Positions 25,967-35,325 are shown, numbered from the stretch's first letter. The stretch: DNA of 50,241 nt from Bacteroidota bacterium (GCA_947492885.1 CANLPK010000012.1:1-50241), one strand, 5' to 3'. Translations and numbers: made by a program. The notes: generated from the letters alone by a model not told the origin.

Positions 25967-27139
25967 TTATAAATAACTAAGCCACCATTTTTCTTTGTGT
26001 GAAGATTTATATAAATCGAATTTACGACACAATGGATACAATATCATAATCACTACAATCCAAACTAAATACACCACCCACAAATCGAAGCCATAGCCTT
26101 GCAGCGTGGTCACCAGCGATACCCACGTTGGCAATATCATGGCTTGCCATCCAAAGTCCGTGAAATGCGCCAGGGCCATGGCAATGAGATGGATTAAATA
26201 GAGATGCAGTACATAGTAAAAGAAAGGCACCCTGCCAAAGGTGACGAAAAATTTCACCACCTTGCCTCTCCACGATTCGGAATTGGCCAAAAATAAAAAG
26301 GCACCTCCCAAAGTCATCAAGAGGTATAATAATGAGGGCGGATATTTATTGGGATTCATAAACGACATCAGGCTTTGAATATGGGTATCGTAATGCAACC
26401 AAGGGGTAGGATCTCCATATTTATTGATATAGCGAATCACTACAAAAAGTAGCAAAGCAAACATACCAATGATATTAAATGTTTTGCGACGGGGCGTTGC
26501 TTCGTGTTTCTTATCATAAAACGAACCAAAATAATATCCCAGAGACATCACCGCAATCCAAGGAATGATAGGGTAGCCCACTACCAAATGCGATTCGGTA
26601 CCAATAGGGAAATAATTGAATTCGTGAAGTATGGCCCAGAAATAATTTCCATCAAAATGAACGTTATCGAGTAAGTTATGACCAGCAATCAATACCAAAC
26701 TAAAAATTAAAATTGCTGTTCGTGGCAGATGAATTAAGGCACCGAGCACCACCATGCTTACACCCAAAACCCAAATCACCACTAAAGTTGGTGTACGAAA
26801 TTGCCAGTCGAAATACCATGCGAAATTAATCACAGTGAGCTCGAGGAACATGAGCCAGAGTCCGCGTTTGATAAGGAACCCCGACAACTCCGACTTGGTT
26901 TTTTTTCTTCCCATCAGGAAGGCGCTTATGCCCGCGAGGAAACTGAAAATGGGTGCACAAAAATGCGTAATCCATCGGGTGAGGTATGCAGCTATGGTGG
27001 TATGTGCCGGATCGGTAGGGTCGATATAAAATGCCGATGCATGCACATAATCTCGTGTATGATCGAGTGCCATGATTACCATCACCAGGCCCTTTAAAAG
27101 GTCGATGGATTCAATACGTGTTGAAGATTCGGAAGTCAT
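25967..27139 (-). CDS. DUF1624/heparan-alpha-glucosaminide N-acetyltransferase-like membrane protein
   Basis: The opening RIESIDLLKGLVMVIMALDHTRDYVHAS is the hallmark of the DUF1624 (HGSNAT catalytic-like) family: a first transmembrane helix with RxxSIDxLRGxxMxxMxLDHxRD carrying the conserved Asp-His pair. About ten hydrophobic segments follow, including WITHFCAPIFSFLAGISAFLMG. The length of 390 aa is normal. Related human HGSNAT transfers acetyl across the lysosomal membrane; bacterial members are presumed acyl or acetyl transferases acting on glycans or lipids at the inner membrane, but few are characterised. It is 26 bp upstream of the conserved hypothetical gene. Confidence 0.85.
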   Translation of the reverse strand: MTSESSTRIESIDLLKGLVMVIMALDHTRDYVHASAFYIDPTDPAHTTIAAYLTRWITHFCAPIFSFLAGISAFLMGRKKTKSELSGFLIKRGLWLMFLELTVINFAWYFDWQFRTPTLVVIWVLGVSMVVLGALIHLPRTAILIFSLVLIAGHNLLDNVHFDGNYFWAILHEFNYFPIGTESHLVVGYPIIPWIAVMSLGYYFGSFYDKKHEATPRRKTFNIIGMFALLLFVVIRYINKYGDPTPWLHYDTHIQSLMSFMNPNKYPPSLLYLLMTLGGAFLFLANSESWRGKVVKFFVTFGRVPFFYYVLHLYLIHLIAMALAHFTDFGWQAMILPTWVSLVTTLQGYGFDLWVVYLVWIVVIMILYPLCRKFDLYKSSHKEKWWLSYL

Positions 27140-27177
27140 TAGGAATTGTTTTGAAAAGTGAAGATAGAATTATATTT

Positions 27178-27885
27178 CTAATCTCCTGAATATTTTCGAA
27201 AACGTATGGGATGCAGATTCATATTATTGAAAAACACAATTTGAATTTGATTTCTGTGACTGTTTTCCAATTGCTGGGTCATGATGCCCACCTCTATTCG
27301 CATATTGCGGGGAAGCACATAACCAATGGCACCATAAATTCTATTGCGATCGAAAACCGGAGCCGTGGCGTTCATAAATATTTCGTTGTACATCGAAAGA
27401 TACAACGTATTGGCCGACATGCTTTGACGTGTAATTGGAATATTGGCAGAAAGGAAATATCGAAAACGCACTTGAAATTTATCAGGTAGAAATCGTTCTT
27501 CAATACGATAGCGATGGGTGAGATTGATAAATCGGAAATTTTGTTTGGTGATGAATTGCTGAAAGATACGATGCTCTGTGGCACCTACTTTATCGGATGA
27601 ACTGGGGAGGTAGCGTTCGGAATATACATAGGCATAACCCAGGAGGACATTATTATTGTTCTCAGATAAATTATAACCGAAGCCCGTTCTTAATACGAGT
27701 TGTTGCAAGTCGCCAATGAGGTTATAGTTCCGGTATTGAATTTCATTATGCCAGTTCCAGTGGCGGTTTATTTTTTGATTGCCAAAATAGATAAACCAGT
27801 TTCCGGTATTTGATTTCTGTGCGTTGCCATTTATTACAAATAAACATAGCAGGCTAAATAAACTTAGTCTAAAGCAAATTCTCAT
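27178..27885 (-). CDS. DUF2490 outer-membrane beta-barrel-like protein
   Basis: The signal peptide MRICFRLSLFSLLCLFVINGNAQ is followed by NTGNWFIYFGNQKINRHWNWHNEIQYRNYNLIGDLQQLVLRTGFGYNL, the characteristic DUF2490 opening. Alternating strands with aromatic residues end in NQIQIVFFNNMNLHPIRF, which suggests a small outer-membrane barrel of about 210 mature residues. No enzyme motif is visible. It lies 38 bp upstream of the DUF1624-like gene in the same direction, so the two may be co-transcribed. Confidence 0.8.
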   Translation of the reverse strand: MRICFRLSLFSLLCLFVINGNAQKSNTGNWFIYFGNQKINRHWNWHNEIQYRNYNLIGDLQQLVLRTGFGYNLSENNNNVLLGYAYVYSERYLPSSSDKVGATEHRIFQQFITKQNFRFINLTHRYRIEERFLPDKFQVRFRYFLSANIPITRQSMSANTLYLSMYNEIFMNATAPVFDRNRIYGAIGYVLPRNMRIEVGIMTQQLENSHRNQIQIVFFNNMNLHPIRFRKYSGD

Positions 27886-27915
27886 TTAAAATAATTTTGA
27901 AATGAATTGATGAAA

Positions 27916-28350
27916 TTAAATCGTTGAATTGGACTTCTCTGCATAGCGTTTGAAATTGTCGAGGATTGCTTGCCAGCCGCCTCTTTGAAGCTCTTTGCTG
28001 TTCTCTGTCTCTGCATCGAAGGTCTCGGTGATTTCAGTGCTTGATTCGTTACTCATAAATTCCACGCGTACCCTTCTGCCATCTTCTAAATGATAGGCAA
28101 GTAGTTTTTGATTCACAATCTCATCATAAATCCCGATGAGGTCGAAACCGAAGCTACCATCTTTTGCTTCCATGCGTGCGAAGTATTTTCCACCCACGCG
28201 CAAATCGTTTTCAGCTTTGGGAGTATGCCAGTCGTCGGATGCAAAGTTCCATTGGGTAATATGTTCGGGCAGGGTGAAATAATCCCATGCCTGCTCCAGC
28301 GAAGCATTTACGGTACATTGAACGGTGATAGATATATTTTGATTACTCAT
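27916..28350 (-). CDS. SRPBCC/AHSA1 family protein
   Basis: The START/Bet v 1-like fold of the activator of Hsp90 ATPase homologue 1 family is recognised from SITVQCTVNASLEQAWDYFTLPEHITQWNFASDDWHTPKAENDLRVGGKYFARMEAKDGSFGFDLIGIYDEI and the terminal GGWQAILDNFKRYAEK helix. These proteins have a deep hydrophobic pocket that may bind small ligands; the bacterial members are mostly uncharacterised. The protein is 144 aa and cytoplasmic. It lies between the DUF2490 gene and a small membrane protein gene, both on the minus strand with short gaps, suggesting one transcript. Confidence 0.9.
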   Translation of the reverse strand: MSNQNISITVQCTVNASLEQAWDYFTLPEHITQWNFASDDWHTPKAENDLRVGGKYFARMEAKDGSFGFDLIGIYDEIVNQKLLAYHLEDGRRVRVEFMSNESSTEITETFDAETENSKELQRGGWQAILDNFKRYAEKSNSTI

Positions 28351-28371
28351 GATGATAAATTTATTTTATGT

Positions 28372-28791
28372 TTAGGAACGTATTTTTTTGGTAGCAATCC
28401 AGCCACCCAAATAAGCCATCGGAATATATGCCACAATCGCATCGAGTGCCGAGAACCAAACGGGAGCAGGCAAAGTCATGATAGCCATGATGCCACCCAC
28501 CAAATTAAATAGCCCGATTAACAAGGCCAGTTTCATATTATTATTTGCAGCCATGAGTGCGGTGATTAATGCACCAGCAAACGTACCAATCGCATGTGCT
28601 AAGAAGGGCATGATAAAATGTTTGGGTTCGAAAAGATGCATGGAAGCAATCAGTCCTTCGGTAGTGGTAACATCGGCACCTGGTGGGGGAGGGATGATAC
28701 TATCGCTGATGAGGATGACACCCATATTGATGGCACCACCCACAATGAGGCCAATGACTACGGCAATAAAATTTTTAAGAATCGGATTCAT
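28372..28791 (-). CDS. small four-helix inner-membrane protein
   Basis: Four hydrophobic stretches (IAVVIGLIVGGAINMGVIL, PFLAHAIGTFAGALITALM, LALLIGLFNLVGGIMAIM, IVAYIPMAYLGGWIATKK) surround a periplasmic loop with IIPPPPGADVTTTEGLIASMH. I do not know a named function. The protein has the same plan as the product of 42900-43295 in this window (KNhhAhhhGLhh at the start, IPP loop, PxxxhxxxhxxhIG, then two helices). It lies 21 bp upstream of the AHSA1 gene on the same strand. Confidence 0.75.
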   Translation of the reverse strand: MNPILKNFIAVVIGLIVGGAINMGVILISDSIIPPPPGADVTTTEGLIASMHLFEPKHFIMPFLAHAIGTFAGALITALMAANNNMKLALLIGLFNLVGGIMAIMTLPAPVWFSALDAIVAYIPMAYLGGWIATKKIRS

Positions 28792-28845
28792 GAATTGAAT
28801 GATTAGAGAGTAAAAATAGAATTAATTATCCAAAATTAAAAGGCA

Positions 28846-29802
28846 TTAAATTTTGATGATGACATTCCCAATTTTCAGTCCCGACTCCACATAGCGATAT
28901 GCCTCCACCATTTGTTCCAGGGTATAGGCGCGATCGATCACTGGTTTGAATTTCCCTGCGATGGCGAGCGATTGTAGGAAGTCGACATCACTCTTATTAA
29001 TGCTTGGAATGGGAAAGAGCACCTTTTTCTTTTTGTATTTTGCTATCATGGCCAAGAATACATTTTCCGAATTTTTTCCCAGCTCGGTGGAGATATAAAT
29101 TCCATTTTCGGTAAGCACCTTTTTTGCTTTGGCGAAGGAGCTTTTTCCCACGGCATCAAATATAAAATCGTAGCGTTGTTCCGAGTTCGAATAATCTTCT
29201 TTCGTATAATCAATCACCCGATCGGCTCCTAGCGATTTTACCAAATCCATATAGGGCGTGCTGCAAACGGCCGTCACTTGTGCACCAAAATGTTTGAGCA
29301 ATTGCACGGCAGCCGATCCAATAGCGCCGGTAGCACCGTAAACCAAAATATTTTGTCCCGCTTGCACTTTCGCTGCTCTGATATCGCAGAGTGCATAGTG
29401 GCTTCCTTCGGTGAGTGCGGTGGCATCTTCAAACGTCCAGCCAGAGGGCAGGAGCGCCATGGAGCCTAAAGCATCCATTGTCATGAATTCTGCATGTGCA
29501 CCAAAGGTTTTGTCGTTATAGCCGAAAACCTGATCCCCAATTTTGTAGTTGGTTACTCCCGCTCCAAGCGCTTCGATGATGCCAGCGAATTCGTTGCCTA
29601 GGGTTTTATTTTTAGGGCGAAAGAGTCCGCTAAAAAATCGTGAGATAAAATATTCAGCGCTTCGAAAGCCGCAGTCGGTGCGGTTCACCGTGCTAGCTTT
29701 TACGCGAATGAGCACCTCCCCAGGTTTGGCAATGGGAGTTGGCACGTCCATGAGTTTCACAATCTCGGGCGGACCGTATTGGGTATTGATGATGGCTTTC
29801 AT
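28846..29802 (-). CDS. MDR superfamily NAD(P)-dependent oxidoreductase (quinone oxidoreductase-like)
   Basis: The medium-chain dehydrogenase fold is visible: an N-terminal GroES-like domain (PPEIVKLMDVPTPIAKPGEVLIRVKASTVNRTDCGFR, LGNEFAGIIEALGAGVTNYKIGDQVFGYN) and a Rossmann domain with NILVYGATGAIGSAAVQLLKHFGAQVTAVC. The catalytic zinc ligands of classical alcohol dehydrogenases are absent, which fits the zinc-independent quinone/enone reductase branch. The length of 318 aa is normal. Likely substrates are quinones or alpha,beta-unsaturated carbonyls, using NAD(P)H. It stands alone between a membrane protein gene and a repeat-bearing gap. Confidence 0.9.
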   Translation of the reverse strand: MKAIINTQYGPPEIVKLMDVPTPIAKPGEVLIRVKASTVNRTDCGFRSAEYFISRFFSGLFRPKNKTLGNEFAGIIEALGAGVTNYKIGDQVFGYNDKTFGAHAEFMTMDALGSMALLPSGWTFEDATALTEGSHYALCDIRAAKVQAGQNILVYGATGAIGSAAVQLLKHFGAQVTAVCSTPYMDLVKSLGADRVIDYTKEDYSNSEQRYDFIFDAVGKSSFAKAKKVLTENGIYISTELGKNSENVFLAMIAKYKKKKVLFPIPSINKSDVDFLQSLAIAGKFKPVIDRAYTLEQMVEAYRYVESGLKIGNVIIKI

Positions 29803-29897
29803 TGAGGTGGGATTAGATTTTGAATCGAGTGTAAAAATAGGGTTTGGAATTCGGGTATGAAATATAAAATGATGAATTATTCAGAGCTATTCATTTC

Positions 29898-29992
29898 ACT
29901 GGGCTCTCAAACTCCGCACTCACCCCGATTTGTGCCGTTGGTGAGGCTCGCGCAAAGGCATACCCACAAAACCAACTGCGGCGTTCGCGGGG
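29898..29992 (-). repeat. foldable dispersed repeat, copy 3 (inverted, partial)
   Basis: On the minus strand it reads CGCCGCAGTTGGTTTTGTGGG, CGCGAGCCTCACCAACGGCAC, matching the first 60 nt of copy 1 at 20.4 kb. The complementary pair GCCGCAGTTGGT / ACCAACGGC is retained. The CTCTCAAACT(T/C) word beside it also occurs at 20680. Confidence 0.65.
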
Positions 29993-30021
29993 ATGGATTT
30001 TTATGAATTCAAGATTGAATT

Positions 30022-30351
30022 TTACAATCCCCCTTTCCCCGCATCAATCATCTTTTTAATGATCACAATTTGCCCTAAATGATAATGCGAATGCTCGATG
30101 ATACCCTGGATATTTCGATAATATGTTCCGTATTTTTCTTCAACAAATATTTCCCATAAAACCGATTCCGGTAATTTTTCAATGAGGCTGGCCATCTCCT
30201 CCGCATGGTTATAATGCAATGCGAGCATCGCCTTCCATTCGGCTTCATTATTTATCGGAGGACAATCGAAACTAAATTTATCATTATGGCTATTATTATT
30301 CAACTGCTTCGCAGTTGGCAAGTTTAAATTTATTGATTCACCATTTTTTAA
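30022..30351 (-). pseudogene. C-terminal remnant of a DinB-family protein
   Basis: The visible product (EAEWKAMLALHYNHAEEMASLIEKLPESVLWEIF, then GTYYRNIQGIIEHSHYHLGQIVIIKKMI) is the second half of a DinB-like four-helix protein with the last metal-binding motif HSHYHLGQI. The first half with the first conserved His is missing. The track begins at a TTG (30321); the frame is open only to about 30351, and beyond this lies the heptamer array. A full protein would need about 60-70 more residues. It therefore looks like a truncated gene, with the break next to the array. A TTG-initiated short protein cannot be excluded. Confidence 0.65.
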
Positions 30352-30365
30352 AATTGTATTTAATA

Positions 30366-30449
30366 CGATTCACGTTTTACGATTCACGTTTTACGACTTA
30401 CGATTCACAACTCACTACTCACTACTCACTACTAACTTCTAACTACTCC
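30366..30449. repeat. heptanucleotide tandem repeat array 1
   Basis: Twelve consecutive 7-mers are read in phase: ACGATTC, ACGTTTT, ACGATTC, ACGTTTT, ACGACTT, ACGATTC, ACAACTC, ACTACTC, ACTACTC, ACTACTA, ACTTCTA, ACTACTC. The array lies between the CHAT gene stop (30457) and the DinB remnant. A related array is at 47865-47972. Confidence 0.8.
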
Positions 30450-30456
30450 CCCCGCA

Positions 30457-33400
30457 CTACCTCCAATCCCCATACAATACAAACGCGCCCCAGAAGAAGG
30501 GATGAATGTATTTGGGATTTTTGGAAAGTGTTGCTTGGGCAGCGCGTAAAGCTTCGGCTTTGGGCATTGTTTTGAGGTTTTTGTAGAACTCCGTCATTAA
30601 AATTCCTGTGGCATCATCATCCACACTCCATAAGGAAGCAATCACTGTTTTCACGCCTTTCTCCAAGAAGGAATTTGCCGCCGAATAGTACCAGCCTTTG
30701 ATGGAGTCGGTAGTTACTGCTGTTTCGCATGCAGAGAGCACTACCATATCGCAACTTAATTTCTTCAATCCCTTGATTTCAGAAATGCTGAGGTTCCCAT
30801 CGTCGGAGGCATCGGAAGTGAACTTGATATACGAGTTTTTGAAATTGGAATTGTCGAGAATACCATGTGTAGCGAAATGAATGAAATGTTTTGATTGCAG
30901 TGATTGTTTGGCTTGCAATTCGGTGGCTTCTTTGCCATAGTAGTAATCACCATTCACCAACATCTTTTGTATGTCTTTCACTTCTCTTTCTGCACTGGGC
31001 AATTCTTTTTGGGTATGATTGTAATCGGGATTGCCAAAGGCTGCCATAGAGTTCAAGCTATCATTGCCTCTAGAGTTACGTAAGAAGATATCGAGCTTCG
31101 TAATATAAAAGATGGAGTAATCTTCAACTAAGAAACGGAAGTCGGTTGGATTGGTACCATTTCCTAAAACTTGAAATGGAATATTACAAAGCTTTCCATT
31201 CGGGATGATACAAATTTTTGTTTTGCCTTTGATATCTGCAGCGATAGGGTCAATCAAAATCTTATACAAATCTTTAGAGGTTCCGAGCAAGGTGAGTCCC
31301 GTTTGCACAGGTTCTTCCAATAGCTCGCCCCCTCTGAGTTTCAAGGTATGTGCACCCGCCGATTTATCGGGAACATTTAATAGGCTTTGGAAGTTTTTAA
31401 TTTTAGTTTCTAACTCTTTTTGTTTGATACGAACCACACTCACTTTTTTCGATTGATTTGTCACCGTGAAAATAAATAGGTTGTCATCATTCATCATATA
31501 CAATACCACGGCTACATCTTGAGGTATATTTTCTTGATACGATTCAAAGTCTTTCGGGTTGGTATGGGTTACAAAATTATCTTTCAGGTCGGGGTAGGTA
31601 GTCACCAGGGAATCAATATAATTCACATAGTCGGCTTCCACGGTTAAGATGGAACGTTCATAAGAGCTTATCACTTCCTGATTTTGTTCAGCTACTGGTT
31701 TTGCTTTCTCGTTAGATAAATTTTCCTTTAGTGTTTTGCTCTGTAATTCAAGTTCCTGTGCACGTTTCAAGGCTTCAGCTTTCTTTGGGTCGTCAATAAC
31801 TAAACCACCTCTCGAAATCTGATCTTTCATTCCTTGAATATTGCTCTTGTTGGCAAACTCAAGGGCGGCAGTTGTGTCATGTAGTTCGATAAACGAGGCA
31901 ATAATTTTCGAGTACAAATCTACTTTTCTGCTGTCATTTGAATATTTGCTTCTCACTTTCTCATCATCAAAAACATTGGATGAATTTTCTTCTATGATCT
32001 TGATTGCCTGCTTATAATAGATTACTGAGGAATCGAATTTTTGTCTTTCAAAAAAGAAGGTGCCTAAGTCGTAGAGTGCCTCCCAATTGTATTTCACAAT
32101 ATTATAACGCGCCGATTCGTCCACACATTTTTGAAGATACTCCACACCCTTAGCGGTATTGTTGAGTTTCATGTAGGTGCGACCGAGGTATAAGGCTGCT
32201 TCAATGGTTTTCTCCCGCTCGTTGCTCAAATTTCCATACTGCGATGATTCATTTAAGTAGGTGAGGGCTTGCGTATAATTTTTACGATCATATTCTAAAT
32301 GACCTAATACCAGTGCTGCTTCTGAGGCCATACGATTGAGCTTCTTTTCTTTTGATATCGTATATGATGGCATCAAATATTTTAAGGAATTTGGATAATC
32401 TTTCTTTACTAAAAATATTTCGCCCAAATTAAGTCCGTATAGTATCCATGATTCATTATGAAGTTTTATTTTTTCATGAATGTCATATGCCGTTTTAATA
32501 TAAGGGTAGCATCCATCAAAATCGGCTTGCCAATAGTATAGGGTTCCAATATTATTTTGCGAGACCGAACGACCCAATAGATTATTGTCTTTTACGTAAA
32601 TACTATCTGCCATCGTATAGTAGTAGTTGGCCAATTTATATTCAGAAGTGTGCTGGTAAATTCCACCCTTAGTGAGATAGCAATTGGCAATATAGGCGCT
32701 GTTTTGAAGGTCTTTCACTAAACTAATTGAGCTGTCGGCATAGATTAATGCATTGTGAAAATCGCCTGTTAAATTGTACTGATAACTGATGGAATTGAAT
32801 GCATCTGATTGGTCGAGTATATTGTTATTTTTCCGTGCTACCTCCAACGATTTATTAAAGTACAAATCGGCTTTGATAAAATCGCCGCGAGTTACATAGT
32901 TGCTGCCCACATTAGAATACAATCGCGAGAGCTGGGTTACCTCCCCAATAGAATCGAAAATATGAATCGATTTGAGATAGTACTCCGTTGATTTTTCAAT
33001 ATTGAGTTCGTTGGTAAAGATGCGTGCCATATAGTTATAGCAGACCGCAATTTCACGGATGTTTGCATTTTTATTGGCGATGAATAAGGCATTATCAATT
33101 TTGTTTTTGGAGTCAACGTATTGGAAATTTAACGAAGCCAGATTGGCTAAATTCAAAAGTGAATAAATTTGATTACTCACATCACCCATCTCCTTAGCCA
33201 AATTATTACAGATGGTAAAGTACTTGCGTGAAGCCGCGGTATCGTAACTATAAGCAACTGTTGCCATATTATAAGAGCTCTCAATCTGATTAATTCGGTT
33301 GTTCGATTTTACCGACATATCATAAGCACTATTGTATTTTTCAAAGGCCTTCATTTCATTTTTCTCTTTGGTGTACATTTCCCCATATGAGGTATAGATA

Positions 33401-35271
33401 TCGTACAAGCCACTTGAATCTTTTGCCGTTACATAATAGCTCACTGCACTATCGAGGGCGAGCACCGCCTTATCTTTCTCACCCATTTCTACATAGAGGT
33501 CACTTAGTTTTGTCCAGGTATAAGCGGTACCTGAATAATCATTTTTATATTGGCGTAGGATGATGGCTTCTTTGAAAATGGTTACAGCATCGTCGTATTT
33601 ACCCAAGCGCTGATATGATTTTGCCACCCCTGAACGCGCCAATCCCGCATTGGAATAAGATTCTAAATTATAATAACCACGGTACGATTCATTATAATAA
33701 TCGATTGCATCGTTAAATTTACCGAGATTGAAATATACAGATGCCATACTGTAATAGGTATACGCGATTTTTTCACGATTCCCTAAATCTTTATAGCTTT
33801 TTAAAAGTTTACCATACGCATCGATGGCCTCATTGCTCTTTCCTTGTTTTTTGTAGATGGTAGCCACCATATCGTAGTATGTGATATTTTTCTTGCGGCT
33901 ATCCAATGTGTTCAGGTTATTGTTTATAGCAATGGCTTTCTGGAAATTATCCATGGCAGCATTGAAGTCGAAAAGCTCATAGTAATTAATTGCCAGGTAA
34001 TAGTAAATTTTTGGTTCCAAAAAATTTCTGTTGAAGCTACTTAATTGATCTTTATAAGTATTGTAATCGTCGAGAGTTTTCTTGTCACTTACAATAGCCT
34101 CTTTATATTTTTTGTCGGCATAAAGACAATAAACCTCTTTGAGCTCACAATTTAAGAGTCCACTATAATCTTTAAGTAGCAAGTAAAGTGCAGATGCTTT
34201 TTTGCAATATTTAATGGCTTCGTTATAATTTTCTTTGTCTTGATAAAGTTGAGCCTTCATGAAATAGCAGTATACCAAACCAGCACTGTCTTTGAGTTCA
34301 GTGCCTATTTTTATGGCAATATCCAGGATCGTATTTGCCGAATCGAATTGGTTATTATTGATGAAATTGGGGATTCCGGCGGCCCAATAATATACCATCT
34401 CTTCTTTTAAAATGAGTGCTTTGTTTTCTCTAATCACTCGAATTTGTTCTAACGATTTATTCTTGAAATAATATACCGAATCCATAATCTCGATTTTACT
34501 ATACGGTGCTTTATTCATTACCCAGGTTGCAAAAATGTCAGGGAAATTCCAGTCGTTGCTCGTATAACTTATCGAATAATTATTCACGTATTTCATGAAT
34601 GCCAAAATGTCTTTCGGCTTCGGGTCTTTAATTAAATTCATGGTGCTCTTGCCTTTGTAACGCCCAGTAGGTATGGTGTCACGCAAGTATTGATATTTCT
34701 CCATATCTTTAATTATCTCGTACACATCGTGCATGCTGTTGATGCATTGCGTTATCATGCTATCTTCATTTCCTTTGCTATCGTAATATAGCAAACCCTT
34801 AAAAGTGTAGAGGGGCTTTTTATCAATATAGAAATTTATATTCTTTTTAGCCATCTCAAAAAACATGGAATGATAGGGAAGGGGTGGAATTAATATTTCC
34901 GCGGCCACCACATAGTCATTCACATAAATTTCCGAATTTTTATCGGTTACATCATATCGCACGATGGTTACAAAGGAAGTATAATCACCTACCGCAGTTA
35001 CGATTGCATATCCGTACTCAATATTCTCTCTGCTTTTAATTCCAACATTAATGGAGCCGTATACTTTTAGCGTGGTATTGAGTTTTATTCCTGCTTTCTT
35101 GCCAGCCGGAATCGTAGCATACACGGTATCATCACGAACTTCTAGTATATCATTAATATAAAAATACAAGTCGGAATATTCGGTGCTGACTTTCTTTTGT
35201 GCGTTCGTTTTAATTCCAAAGATGAGAAGCATCACAAGAACACAAATTCTAGGAAATTGGTATTTCTTCAT
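30457..35271 (-). CDS. exported TPR-CHAT protein (putative caspase-like peptidase)
   Basis: The product of 1604 aa starts with a signal peptide (ICVLVMLLIFGIKTNAQKK). Residues of about 35-110 form a beta-rich domain (DILEVRDDTVYATIPAGKKAGIKLNTTLKVYGSI). From about 290 to 1170 come many tetratricopeptide repeats (for example KFNDAIDYYNESYRGYYNLESYSNAGLARSG). A linker coiled coil around 1185-1230 follows. The C-terminal CHAT domain carries the expected catalytic His1469 (FIHFATHG) and Cys1515 (VVLSACET), with SLWSVDDDAT and WGAFVLYGDWR closing it. CHAT domains are clan CD, caspase/separase-like. A secreted peptidase or signalling role is inferred; most studied TPR-CHAT proteins are cytoplasmic, so the export signal is notable. 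Confidence 0.9.
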   Translation of the reverse strand: MKKYQFPRICVLVMLLIFGIKTNAQKKVSTEYSDLYFYINDILEVRDDTVYATIPAGKKAGIKLNTTLKVYGSINVGIKSRENIEYGYAIVTAVGDYTSFVTIVRYDVTDKNSEIYVNDYVVAAEILIPPLPYHSMFFEMAKKNINFYIDKKPLYTFKGLLYYDSKGNEDSMITQCINSMHDVYEIIKDMEKYQYLRDTIPTGRYKGKSTMNLIKDPKPKDILAFMKYVNNYSISYTSNDWNFPDIFATWVMNKAPYSKIEIMDSVYYFKNKSLEQIRVIRENKALILKEEMVYYWAAGIPNFINNNQFDSANTILDIAIKIGTELKDSAGLVYCYFMKAQLYQDKENYNEAIKYCKKASALYLLLKDYSGLLNCELKEVYCLYADKKYKEAIVSDKKTLDDYNTYKDQLSSFNRNFLEPKIYYYLAINYYELFDFNAAMDNFQKAIAINNNLNTLDSRKKNITYYDMVATIYKKQGKSNEAIDAYGKLLKSYKDLGNREKIAYTYYSMASVYFNLGKFNDAIDYYNESYRGYYNLESYSNAGLARSGVAKSYQRLGKYDDAVTIFKEAIILRQYKNDYSGTAYTWTKLSDLYVEMGEKDKAVLALDSAVSYYVTAKDSSGLYDIYTSYGEMYTKEKNEMKAFEKYNSAYDMSVKSNNRINQIESSYNMATVAYSYDTAASRKYFTICNNLAKEMGDVSNQIYSLLNLANLASLNFQYVDSKNKIDNALFIANKNANIREIAVCYNYMARIFTNELNIEKSTEYYLKSIHIFDSIGEVTQLSRLYSNVGSNYVTRGDFIKADLYFNKSLEVARKNNNILDQSDAFNSISYQYNLTGDFHNALIYADSSISLVKDLQNSAYIANCYLTKGGIYQHTSEYKLANYYYTMADSIYVKDNNLLGRSVSQNNIGTLYYWQADFDGCYPYIKTAYDIHEKIKLHNESWILYGLNLGEIFLVKKDYPNSLKYLMPSYTISKEKKLNRMASEAALVLGHLEYDRKNYTQALTYLNESSQYGNLSNEREKTIEAALYLGRTYMKLNNTAKGVEYLQKCVDESARYNIVKYNWEALYDLGTFFFERQKFDSSVIYYKQAIKIIEENSSNVFDDEKVRSKYSNDSRKVDLYSKIIASFIELHDTTAALEFANKSNIQGMKDQISRGGLVIDDPKKAEALKRAQELELQSKTLKENLSNEKAKPVAEQNQEVISSYERSILTVEADYVNYIDSLVTTYPDLKDNFVTHTNPKDFESYQENIPQDVAVVLYMMNDDNLFIFTVTNQSKKVSVVRIKQKELETKIKNFQSLLNVPDKSAGAHTLKLRGGELLEEPVQTGLTLLGTSKDLYKILIDPIAADIKGKTKICIIPNGKLCNIPFQVLGNGTNPTDFRFLVEDYSIFYITKLDIFLRNSRGNDSLNSMAAFGNPDYNHTQKELPSAEREVKDIQKMLVNGDYYYGKEATELQAKQSLQSKHFIHFATHGILDNSNFKNSYIKFTSDASDDGNLSISEIKGLKKLSCDMVVLSACETAVTTDSIKGWYYSAANSFLEKGVKTVIASLWSVDDDATGILMTEFYKNLKTMPKAEALRAAQATLSKNPKYIHPFFWGAFVLYGDWR

Positions 35272-35325
35272 AATAATGGGGCAGGATTAGATTTTGTATT
35301 TTATAAAGGCAAACTTGAATAAAGG

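Noticed and set aside
30366-30449. Possible CRISPR array
   Set aside because: Units are contiguous 7-mers with no spacers and no cas genes are in the window.
30457-35271. TPR-CHAT as part of a type III-E CRISPR system
   Set aside because: No gRAMP/Cas7-11, Cas1 or CRISPR repeats nearby, and the protein has a signal peptide.
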